A DNA stretch of 32,668 nucleotides from Candidatus Gastranaerophilales bacterium (GTDB lineage: Bacteria; Cyanobacteriota; Vampirovibrionia; Gastranaerophilales; Gastranaerophilaceae), in NCBI GenBank assembly GCA_944325515.1, contig CALVAO010000020.1, forward strand, positions 1-32,668, read 5' to 3'. The notes beneath the pieces are model-generated. The model saw nothing but the letters and a program-made list of their open reading frames with translations, made no database searches and was not told the origin of the DNA. Shown piece after piece: positions 23,539 through 30,176 of the stretch. The translations under genes were made by a program, and so were the position numbers. Numbering within the stretch: the stretch's first letter is position 1; every line of letters starts with the position of its first letter.

Positions 23539-24849
23539 ATGACAAATGCAGTAAATGAATTATTAAAAGCTTTAGGCGAAAATATAAATTTAGAGCCCGA
23601 CCGTTGGAGTATTGAACACCTCTATACATCGGGCTTTAAAAAATGGATAGGAAATATTCTGCCTTCAGAACTTTTAAACCGTACAGTTAAAGAAGCTGTT
23701 GAATCGCTTGTGACTATAAACGAATCACTGGAATTTTATCCGGTATTTCCGGATAATATAGAAACACCTGATTATGGCGACAGGTGGGGAAGAAGCGCTA
23801 ATTATATCGAAATAAATAACCGCGCAATAGCAGAAATGACAGGAGATAGAACTAAAAACGGAATATTAAGTTCAATAAAAATCCTTCCTGCAATTCCGCC
23901 TTCTGCAAAAAGCTGGGCAAACTGCGTTATTTTGTCGCAGATTTTCCCCAATATCTACGGCGACGGATTTAATAAAGGAGTGGACGAAGAAAATTCTATA
24001 TATGGAATTAAGCTCAATGCAGGCTATAGCGGTAATATTATTGATTATGATATAAATCTTTCAGGCGAAGAGCAGTTTCGCGCGTTTAATGACTTAGCCC
24101 ATCTTCACGGGCTTAAAACAGGGTTTAGGACCGTAATTTCTGCCGACCAGATAAAAATTGCAAGAGCTGACGGAGATGATATAACATTCGATTGGAAAAA
24201 TCCCGAGCATCAGGAATTGTTTATCAATGAACATGTTAAACTCATCAAAACAGGCTTTGAAGCCATATTTATTGATTCGGCTAAACACATTGGTGGCTAC
24301 GATATGGGGAATTATACAGGAGTAGGCGCACTTCCGGAATACAACCAGATGCAGTATATTCTATACGAAATCCGCTCCCGCTCCGGATGTACCTCAATAA
24401 GCTTTGCCGGAGAAAAAAGTACAGGCGATTTTGAACGCTATAGAAACCTCGGACTTACAACAGGTACCGCCTTTGTTCCGCCGGATAACTTTGATAAAGT
24501 CCGCTGCTGGTCTGAAAAACTCAAATACGATAAAGATTATGCCCCCGGAGTTGAAGTCTCAAACGATAACGACGAAGGCGGAAGAAGCTACGAAGAAAGA
24601 CTTAACAGAATAAATTCCACCCTTTTTGCGTATGAATATCCGAGCGATAAACTCCCGAGCTTTATGCAGATGGAAGATTTGTTTCCCTTAAGATACGATA
24701 CAAACACTCACCATCTAATGATGACAAATCCATCTTATTCACAAGACGGAACAGCATTAAGCCACTGGGAAAACCTGTTTACTAAAGATGACGGAAGAGC
24801 ATATAATGCCAGAGTCGGGGAATTGTTCTCTTATGCATTAAATCTCTAA
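23539..24849 (+). CDS. Divergent GH13-like protein with altered active site
   Basis: A 436-residue protein that looks like a decayed or re-purposed alpha-amylase barrel. Residues 133-142 (SQIFPNIYGD) resemble the GH13 first strand. FIDSAKHIGG (244-253) aligns with region II of alpha-amylases (GFRLDAAKHI), keeping nucleophile-like D246 and AKH but with Phe244 in place of the invariant Arg. FAGEKSTGD (289-297) resembles region III with E292. Region I is poor: GLKTGFRTVISAD (191-203) has Arg where Asp is expected and lacks NH. No clear region IV is seen. No signal peptide. No Shine-Dalgarno near the ATG. It could be a pseudoenzyme, a carbohydrate-binding protein or an enzyme of new specificity. 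It is convergent with the metal repressor, three bases away. Confidence 0.65.
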   Translation: MTNAVNELLKALGENINLEPDRWSIEHLYTSGFKKWIGNILPSELLNRTVKEAVESLVTINESLEFYPVFPDNIETPDYGDRWGRSANYIEINNRAIAEMTGDRTKNGILSSIKILPAIPPSAKSWANCVILSQIFPNIYGDGFNKGVDEENSIYGIKLNAGYSGNIIDYDINLSGEEQFRAFNDLAHLHGLKTGFRTVISADQIKIARADGDDITFDWKNPEHQELFINEHVKLIKTGFEAIFIDSAKHIGGYDMGNYTGVGALPEYNQMQYILYEIRSRSGCTSISFAGEKSTGDFERYRNLGLTTGTAFVPPDNFDKVRCWSEKLKYDKDYAPGVEVSNDNDEGGRSYEERLNRINSTLFAYEYPSDKLPSFMQMEDLFPLRYDTNTHHLMMTNPSYSQDGTALSHWENLFTKDDGRAYNARVGELFSYALNL

Positions 24850-24852
24850 TAC

Positions 24853-25155
24853 TTATTCATTAACGTGCTCTAATGCCATCTCTAAAATAGTTCTTACGTG
24901 ATGGTCGCTCAGCGCGTAAAAAACATTTTTCCCGCGTTTTTCAGCTTTAACAAGCTTGGAGCTCCTCAAAATCTTGAGCTGATGCGAAACAGCTGATTTC
25001 GTCATATTAAGAAGCGCTGCTAAATCCCCCACGCACATCTCATTCTCTTCTAAAGCCCATAAAAGCTGTATTCTTGTACTATCCCCCATCAGTTTAAAAA
25101 AATCTGAAAGGTCGTATAGTAAAGTAGTATCCGGCATTTCTATCTTCTTATCCAT
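24853..25155 (-). CDS. SmtB/ZiaR-type zinc-responsive ArsR-family repressor
   Basis: A 100-residue winged-helix repressor. The recognition part CVGDLAALLNMTKSAVSHQL (41-60) closely follows cyanobacterial SmtB. The helix-5 zinc site DxHx10HxxE is complete: D84, H86, H97, E100. Of the CadC-type cysteine site only C41 is present, so Zn (or Co) sensing is likelier than Cd/Pb. The start is ATG at 25155; an upstream TTG at 25191 would place the operator inside the gene. TATAAT lies 6 bases ahead of this ATG, so the mRNA is probably leaderless. It is divergent to a CadA/ZntA-type ATPase, as ziaR is to ziaA, and both promoters carry an operator. Confidence 0.93.
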   Translation of the reverse strand: MDKKIEMPDTTLLYDLSDFFKLMGDSTRIQLLWALEENEMCVGDLAALLNMTKSAVSHQLKILRSSKLVKAEKRGKNVFYALSDHHVRTILEMALEHVNE

Positions 25156-25161
25156 ATTTTT

Positions 25162-25191
25162 ATTATAATTGAACAGTTGCTCAATTGTCAA
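25162..25191 (-). promoter_or_regulatory. Repressor promoter with operator 1
   Basis: Minus strand TTGACA (25191-25186), 18-base spacer, TATAAT (25167-25162), then 6 bases to ATG. The inverted repeat AATTGAACAGTTGCTCAATT (25167-25186) fills the spacer. This predicts autorepression. Confidence 0.8.
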
Positions 25192-25196
25192 ACTAA

Positions 25197-25212
25197 TGTA
25201 AAGAATTGTTAC
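25197..25212 (+). promoter_or_regulatory. HLR1-like direct repeat between the metal genes
   Basis: TGTAAA (25197-25202) and TGTTAC (25207-25212), 10 bp apart; 15 of 16 bases equal the site at 17962-17977. It lies nine bases ahead of the ATPase -35. Confidence 0.4.
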
Positions 25213-25220
25213 CCTAACTC

Positions 25221-25250
25221 TTGACAGTTGAATAGTTGTTCAACTATAAT
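25221..25250 (+). promoter_or_regulatory. ATPase promoter with operator 2
   Basis: TTGACA (25221-25226), 18-base spacer, TATAAT (25245-25250). The perfect inverted repeat AGTTGAATAGTTGTTCAACT (25226-25245) fills the spacer. Both operators share the pattern AnTTGAAnAGTTGnTCAAnT, so one repressor should bind both. Confidence 0.85.
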
Positions 25251-25270
25251 ATATATAAGAGGTAACTAAT

Positions 25271-27064
25271 ATGTGCGAACATCATAATCACGAAGAACAC
25301 GGACAAAATTATACAATCCTTAGAACGCTTATTGCGCTTGCGCTCTTTGTTGGAGGGTATAAATTAAAACCGCTTTTTATTCTTGCATACTTGATTGCAG
25401 GCGGGGATGTTCTGTATAAAGCTTTGAAAAATGTTGTTAAGGGGCGTGTTTTTGACGAAAACTTTCTTATGTCAATTGCAACTGTCGGGGCTCTTGCGAT
25501 AAAAGAGTTTCCGGAAGCTGTTATGGTTATGATTTTGTATCAGATTGGCGAGTATTTCCAGCATAGGGCAGTTGAAAAATCAAGGCATTCTATAACAGAG
25601 CTTATGGATATCAGACCGGATTATGCAAACCTTGACGGCAAAAAGGTTGCACCGCAGGAAGTTAAGGTCGGAGAGGTTATTACAGTTAATACCGGCGAAA
25701 AAATTCCGCTCGACGGGGTTGTAATCGACGGATTAGCTTCAATTGATACTTCAGCTTTAACCGGAGAATCTTTGCCTAAATGTGTAAGAGAGGGGGATAC
25801 TGTCTCAAGCGGATGTATTAACCTTGACGGCGTTTTAAAAATTAGGGTCACAAAAGAGTTTGGAGAGTCTACCGCATCTAAAATTCTTGAACTTGTGGAA
25901 CATGCTGCTTCTAAAAAAGCTAAAACCGAAAATTTTATTACAAAATTTGCAAGATACTACACACCTGCTGTAGTAGTTTCAGCTTTGTTTATAGCTACAG
26001 TTCCGCCGTTATTTTTTACCGGAAACTGGATAGTAAGAGCTTTGACATTTCTCGTAATCTCATGTCCGTGTGCGCTTGTAATCTCAATTCCTTTAAGTTT
26101 CTTTGCCGGAATCGGCGGAGCTTCCAGACAGGGAATATTGATTAAAGGAAGCAGTTACCTTGAAACTCTTTCTAAGGCTGATGCGGTTTTGTTTGATAAG
26201 ACCGGAACTCTGACAAAGGGCGTGTTTAAGGTTACGGAGATTAATTCTCAATATCCGGATTTACTTAAATACACTGCATACGCTGAAAGCGCATCAAATC
26301 ACCCGATTGCGCTTGCCATAAAAAAGGCTTACGGTTCTGAAATTCCGGAGGGCGTAAAAATTAAAGAAATTGCAGGGCAGGGAGTTAAAGCCGAAATCGA
26401 AGGACATACAGTATTTGCAGGAAATGCAAAGCTTGTTAATCCGCCTCAAAAAATTGACAGGGCAGGAACAATTGTTTATGTTTCTATAGATGGTGCTTAT
26501 CAAGGTTATATTGTGATTTCTGACGAAATTAAAGAGGAGTCTGAAGAAACAATAAGCAGGCTGAAAGCGATGAATGTTTCAACCGTGATGCTTACAGGTG
26601 ATACCAAAGGAAGCGCGGATAAAGTTCAAGAAGAATTAAGACTTGATAATGTTTACTCTGAACTTTTGCCGGAAAATAAGGTTGAGAAAGTCGAAGAAGC
26701 TATTAAAAATGCTTCCGGCAGTGTAATCTTTGTCGGAGACGGAATAAATGATGCTCCGGTTTTAACAAGAGCAGATGTCGGGATTGCAATGGGCGGTTTA
26801 GGTTCTGACGCCGCAATAGAAGCTGCGGATGTTGTAATAATGGACGATAATCCTTCTAAAGTTGTTGATGCAATCAAGACGGCAAGAAATACAATGACAA
26901 TCGTTAAACAAAATATTGTATTTGCAATCGGAGTAAAAGGTTTATTCCTTATCTTGGGCGGATTTGGAATGGTTTCAATGTGGGGCGCGGTATTTGCCGA
27001 TGTCGGAGTCTCTCTGCTTGCTGTTTTAAATGCGTTAAGGGGCAGTAATTTAAAAAAGAAATAG
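25271..27064 (+). CDS. Heavy-metal P1B-type ATPase (Zn/Cd/Co exporter)
   Basis: A 597-residue inner-membrane pump of the CadA/ZntA/ZiaA group. The His-rich start CEHHNHEEHG (residues 2-11) replaces the usual ferredoxin-like metal-binding domain. Actuator SALTGES lies at 161-167, the membrane metal site CPC at 265-267, the phosphorylation site DKTGT at 309-313, the nucleotide motif NHP near 340, TGDTKGSAD near 444, and the hinge GDGINDAP near 492. The CPC motif and the SmtB-like regulator point to Zn(II), with Cd and Co possible. AGAGG stands about 8 bases before the ATG. Its promoter is overlapped by an SmtB-type operator. Confidence 0.94.
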   Translation: MCEHHNHEEHGQNYTILRTLIALALFVGGYKLKPLFILAYLIAGGDVLYKALKNVVKGRVFDENFLMSIATVGALAIKEFPEAVMVMILYQIGEYFQHRAVEKSRHSITELMDIRPDYANLDGKKVAPQEVKVGEVITVNTGEKIPLDGVVIDGLASIDTSALTGESLPKCVREGDTVSSGCINLDGVLKIRVTKEFGESTASKILELVEHAASKKAKTENFITKFARYYTPAVVVSALFIATVPPLFFTGNWIVRALTFLVISCPCALVISIPLSFFAGIGGASRQGILIKGSSYLETLSKADAVLFDKTGTLTKGVFKVTEINSQYPDLLKYTAYAESASNHPIALAIKKAYGSEIPEGVKIKEIAGQGVKAEIEGHTVFAGNAKLVNPPQKIDRAGTIVYVSIDGAYQGYIVISDEIKEESEETISRLKAMNVSTVMLTGDTKGSADKVQEELRLDNVYSELLPENKVEKVEEAIKNASGSVIFVGDGINDAPVLTRADVGIAMGGLGSDAAIEAADVVIMDDNPSKVVDAIKTARNTMTIVKQNIVFAIGVKGLFLILGGFGMVSMWGAVFADVGVSLLAVLNALRGSNLKKK

Positions 27065-27106
27065 CTTTTTGTTGTTTTTACAGATTATTCATGACAAAAT
27101 CATATT

Positions 27107-27607
27107 ATGTTTGAATGGTTAAAAACAATACTGATATTACCGTTTAATGTAGTAGTTATAATACCTTCTTTAATACTATATTTATCTAACTATTCCTACA
27201 AAATGCCTAATAAAGTTTTTTTGATTATAGGAATAATTTTATTTATATTAGGCTTATTTCTTGCAATCTGGACAATGGTATTATTTAATAATATCGGCAA
27301 GGGCACACCGGCTCCCTGGAATCCGCCAAAGAACCTTGTTATTGAAGGACCATACTGCTACGTAAGGAATCCTATGATTATTGGAATTCTCTTAATCCTT
27401 ACATCTGAATACTTTCTCTTAAATTCAATACAAATATTATGGTGGGTAATTCTATTTTTTATAATCAACAATATACATTTTCGCATCTTTGAAGAAAAAC
27501 AACTCGAAAAGAATTTCGGCGAAGACTATATAAAATATAAAAAGAACGTACCAATGTGGCTCCCAAGACTAACCCCCTGGCGCCCAACCCCTTACACCCG
27601 TAAATGA
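27107..27607 (+). CDS. Isoprenylcysteine carboxyl methyltransferase-like membrane protein
   Basis: A 166-residue protein with about four hydrophobic segments (about 10-28, 38-62, 90-108, 112-128). The C-terminal half shows the ICMT/PEMT-like SAM-binding pattern: YCYVRNPM (about 84-91), an EEK-LEKNFGEDYIKYKKNVP stretch (about 125-148) and a WLPR end. Such bacterial proteins are SAM-dependent methyltransferases of mostly unknown substrate; some methylate lipids. No Shine-Dalgarno is visible. It follows the ATPase by 42 bp and may be read through from it, but a link to metals is not evident. Confidence 0.8.
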   Translation: MFEWLKTILILPFNVVVIIPSLILYLSNYSYKMPNKVFLIIGIILFILGLFLAIWTMVLFNNIGKGTPAPWNPPKNLVIEGPYCYVRNPMIIGILLILTSEYFLLNSIQILWWVILFFIINNIHFRIFEEKQLEKNFGEDYIKYKKNVPMWLPRLTPWRPTPYTRK

Positions 27608-27716
27608 GCCGGACCAGTAATAATAAATTTCCCAAGTAGTCCTGCAAAATGTCCGGCTACCTTGTGTTCTTTTCTTTTTTGCTTACTTTTTTCTTTTCAG
27701 TAAAGAAAAAAGTAAG
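27608..27716. repeat. Hairpin 3' of the tRNA gene
   Basis: CTTACTTTTTTCTTT (27682-27696), loop TCAGT, AAAGAAAAAAGTAAG (27702-27716): a perfect 15-bp stem directly at the tRNA 3' end. It may help end or process the tRNA transcript, though no clean T run follows. The rest of the stretch shows nothing. Confidence 0.7.
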
Positions 27717-27792
27717 TGCGCCTGGAGGGAGTCGAACCCACGGCAGACAAGGTTTAGGAAACCTCCGCTCTATCCTACTGAGCTACAAGCGC
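27717..27792 (-). tRNA. tRNA-Arg (anticodon CCU)
   Basis: The minus strand folds into a full cloverleaf: acceptor GCGCTTG/CAGGCGC (with G-U), D-arm with GCTCAGTAGGATAGAGC, anticodon loop TTCCTAA (anticodon CCT, reading AGG), and T-arm with GTTCGAC. Discriminator base is A. CCA is not encoded. Both ends are flanked by CTTACTTTTT hairpins. Confidence 0.95.
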
Positions 27793-27818
27793 TTACTTTT
27801 TCTGTAGAAAAAGTAAGC
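27791..27818. repeat. Hairpin at the tRNA 5' end
   Basis: GCTTACTTTTTC, loop TGTA, GAAAAAGTAAGC: a perfect 12-bp stem whose first two bases are those of the tRNA itself. It is closely similar to the hairpin on the other side (27682-27716). Confidence 0.7.
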
Positions 27819-27976
27819 AAAAAGACTTTCATCATTCTGACTTACTTTCTACACTACTAAACTGTTAATGTTCAAATCTTTTCTGTAGAAAAAGTAAGCA
27901 AAAAGACTTTCATCATTCTGACTTACTTACTACACTACTAAACTGTTAATGTTCAAAATCTTTTCTGTAGAAAAAG
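27798..27976. repeat. 81-bp tandem duplication
   Basis: Unit 1 is 27798-27878 (81 bp), unit 2 is 27879-27960 (82 bp), and a partial third begins at 27961. The two full units differ by one substitution and one inserted A. Each starts TTTTCTGTAGAAAAAG. No open reading frame. This fills most of the gap between the tRNA and the next gene. Confidence 0.9.
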
Positions 27977-28062
27977 AAATAAAATTATTCACGCACTTTA
28001 CTCATTCTCTACAACATAAAAAGAATTGTTTATATATTTTAGTATAATTAAACCTTAATCCC

Positions 28063-28100
28063 TTGTAAAGCTTTTTTAAAAATGCTAGAATGTATTAAGT
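28063..28100 (+). promoter_or_regulatory. Promoter close to the CgeB-like gene start
   Basis: TTGTAA (28063-28068), 17-base spacer, TAGAAT (28086-28091), then 9 bases to ATG. It leaves room for a leader of only one to three bases, with no ribosome-binding site. Confidence 0.6.
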
Positions 28101-29036
28101 ATGAAAAGAATTTTAGCAATCTTACCGGTTAGTATCGGAGGGAGACTTACAACCAGCAGTATGATAGACGGATTTAGCCAGAATGGGTGCGAGGTTGTTG
28201 TTTTTGATGAGCTTTTTGACAAAAATTTAAAAAAACTTTTAAAAGGTGATTATGATTACATAGCCGGATATGATTTTTCTGCGCTGAAAATTAAAATTGA
28301 TAACAATTTAGACATACCATCGCTCAACTATTTTTCTGACGATATAAGAAGCAAAGCTTCCGGCGAAGATTGGAAGAAATATGTAAAATATCTTGAAGAG
28401 GATGACAATTATACATTTTACTGGGACAAAGTTTTAACAGGATACGAAAACTTTAAAAATATTCATTATTTACCACATTTTGTCAATTTTGAAATATACA
28501 AAGATTTAGATATCGAACCGGAATTTGATTTAATGTTTGCAGGCAGATTAGATACAGATTACAGGTTAAGTTTTTTCGAGGAACTTATAACCAAACTTCC
28601 GCATCTCAATGTCGCATGGTTCGCTATTGACAGACACTACAAAGATGCAAGAAAACGTGCACAATATCCGGAATTAATAGATTTATGCTACCGCGGATTT
28701 ATTGATAACGAAAAAGATATGGCTCAAGCTATCAACAATTCTAAAATAGTATTCAACATGAATTCGCAGGGAATATCTTCTTTAAACTACAGAACGTTTC
28801 AAACAGCAGCCTGCAAACGCCTTATGATTAGTGATTTTAGAGAAGAACTTGCACTTTTTGACGGCGAAATGCCATTTTATGAAGATTTTTCAGATTTAGT
28901 CTTTAAAATTGAAAGTTATTTAGAAGATAAAGAAGCTTATAACCATATTGTTGAAAATTGTTACAGAATAGCCAGACAAAGCCACAATTCTAAAGATTGC
29001 GTAAGATATATGCTAAAAACTGCCTCTAAAAAATAA
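28101..29036 (+). CDS. CgeB-like glycosyltransferase (GT-B fold)
   Basis: A 311-residue protein of the CgeB/Glyco_trans_1_2 type. The N-terminal half is a Rossmann-like domain. The C-terminal half has LMFAGRLD (about 150-157), CYRGFIDNEKDMAQAINNSKIVFNM region (about 197-220), then SSLNYRTFQTAACKRLMISDF (about 226-246), where donor-sugar contacts usually fall, and LEDKEAYNHIVENCYRIAR. Donor and acceptor are unknown; relatives often glycosylate surface polysaccharide or protein. No Shine-Dalgarno; the promoter abuts the start. It is convergent with the PAP2 gene, six bases away. Confidence 0.83.
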   Translation: MKRILAILPVSIGGRLTTSSMIDGFSQNGCEVVVFDELFDKNLKKLLKGDYDYIAGYDFSALKIKIDNNLDIPSLNYFSDDIRSKASGEDWKKYVKYLEEDDNYTFYWDKVLTGYENFKNIHYLPHFVNFEIYKDLDIEPEFDLMFAGRLDTDYRLSFFEELITKLPHLNVAWFAIDRHYKDARKRAQYPELIDLCYRGFIDNEKDMAQAINNSKIVFNMNSQGISSLNYRTFQTAACKRLMISDFREELALFDGEMPFYEDFSDLVFKIESYLEDKEAYNHIVENCYRIARQSHNSKDCVRYMLKTASKK

Positions 29037-29042
29037 TAAAAT

Positions 29043-29663
29043 TTATCTGCTGAGCAATTTTGATGTAATTATAAACAAATTAACCATTCCAAATCCGAGG
29101 AATGCGCCTGCTATAACATCAACCGGATAATGAACCCCCAGCCATAATCTTGTTACTGCAACAAGCAAAATCCAGAGGCTGAATAAGATAATCAAAAAAT
29201 ATCTCCAGAAATCGGATTTAACATAAGTGAGCACCAGATATATTAAAATTCCGTAGAAGCACATCGTAGTTGACGTGTGTCCGGATGGAAAGCTAAATTC
29301 CGGATAAGCAGTCGGTCTTTCGCGGCAGACAAAATTCTTGATAAAAATTGTAACTGCATACGTTGCCTGCGTAAAAAAGATTAAAAGAAATGTTTTCATA
29401 TAATGTTTATGCGAAACAAGAACGCTTCCTGCTGCCAGCTGCGGCCAGAACATCTGGTAAGAACGTCCGAATTCCGTAACAAACTGTGCAAAAGATACCG
29501 GATAAGGCGACAGGGCAAGCCGGAATGAATGCAACACATTTGCATCAAACTCGGTGAGTCCCGGCATATAAAGCACCATAAGCGTCAGTACCGCCAGTAC
29601 AACTACCGATACGATTAAATAATTCAGATTTAATGCTATTCCGACTTCTTTATGTTTTGCCAT
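29043..29663 (-). CDS. PAP2-family membrane phosphatase
   Basis: A 206-residue protein with about six hydrophobic segments. The three PAP2 catalytic motifs are present: K-X6-RP in KNFVCRERP, PSGHT in FPSGHTST, and R-X5-H-X3-D in TRLWLGVHYPVDV. This group removes phosphate from lipid phosphates such as undecaprenyl pyrophosphate, phosphatidylglycerol phosphate or lipid A. Recycling of undecaprenyl pyrophosphate or trimming of lipid A would suit the envelope genes nearby; the substrate is not determined by sequence. It lies 12 bp after the RipA-like gene, so probably in the ftsH operon. Confidence 0.9.
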   Translation of the reverse strand: MAKHKEVGIALNLNYLIVSVVVLAVLTLMVLYMPGLTEFDANVLHSFRLALSPYPVSFAQFVTEFGRSYQMFWPQLAAGSVLVSHKHYMKTFLLIFFTQATYAVTIFIKNFVCRERPTAYPEFSFPSGHTSTTMCFYGILIYLVLTYVKSDFWRYFLIILFSLWILLVAVTRLWLGVHYPVDVIAGAFLGFGMVNLFIITSKLLSR

Positions 29664-29675
29664 TCTTAAGCTCCG

Positions 29676-30176
29676 CTATATTCCGCATTTTGCCTTCAAT
29701 AAAAGGTTTACAAATTTATTAAATACTGCTATTACAAGCGGTGTTATTTCGCTCACACAAACCGCAAAAAAGAATAGAGCCGCACCTGCAGCAATAAGTT
29801 TTTGTATATCAGAGAACATAAAAACTTTATTTTTACGTGATTCTTCTATACTGACATATTCTTCCGTAAAAGGTTTTACAGGAAACTTTTCTTCGATTTT
29901 TTCTATAACATTAGAATATTTTATTTTGATAAGCGTATTATAAGAGTCAACATTCATCCACCACAAAGCACTTATTGATACACCTAAAAGCGCAAAAATA
30001 AGAGTTGCTGATATTTTATCAAGAAAGACCACATTGCTTGTATATATAAGAGCAAATATCAAAACAACAATTGCTGTCATATAAAATCTGTTTGTCCTAA
30101 AATTTCTGTCAATAAAGTTTTCTTTTTGTGTGCAATAAGATTCATATTCTTTCAAGATTAATTCATCTCTATCCAT
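29676..30176 (-). CDS. Small membrane protein, RipA-like
   Basis: A 166-residue protein with three to four hydrophobic segments (about 30-50, 54-74, and 125-150). The sequence around SISALWWMNVDSYNTLIKIKYSNVI followed by EEKFPVKPF (about 68-105, quoted in parts) recalls the RipA-family octameric membrane proteins; this is recognition from memory and moderate. The start is the ATG at 30176, whose ATGGATAG overlaps the ftsH stop by 8 bases; GGAG stands 9 bases ahead. Longer in-frame starts to 30224 lie inside ftsH and are less likely. Overlap implies translational coupling with FtsH. Confidence 0.72.
   Translation of the reverse strand: MDRDELILKEYESYCTQKENFIDRNFRTNRFYMTAIVVLIFALIYTSNVVFLDKISATLIFALLGVSISALWWMNVDSYNTLIKIKYSNVIEKIEEKFPVKPFTEEYVSIEESRKNKVFMFSDIQKLIAAGAALFFFAVCVSEITPLVIAVFNKFVNLLLKAKCGI

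Noticed and set aside
27798..27976. Possible CRISPR array
   Set aside because: The repeat is one contiguous 81-bp duplication with no unique spacers and no cas genes nearby.
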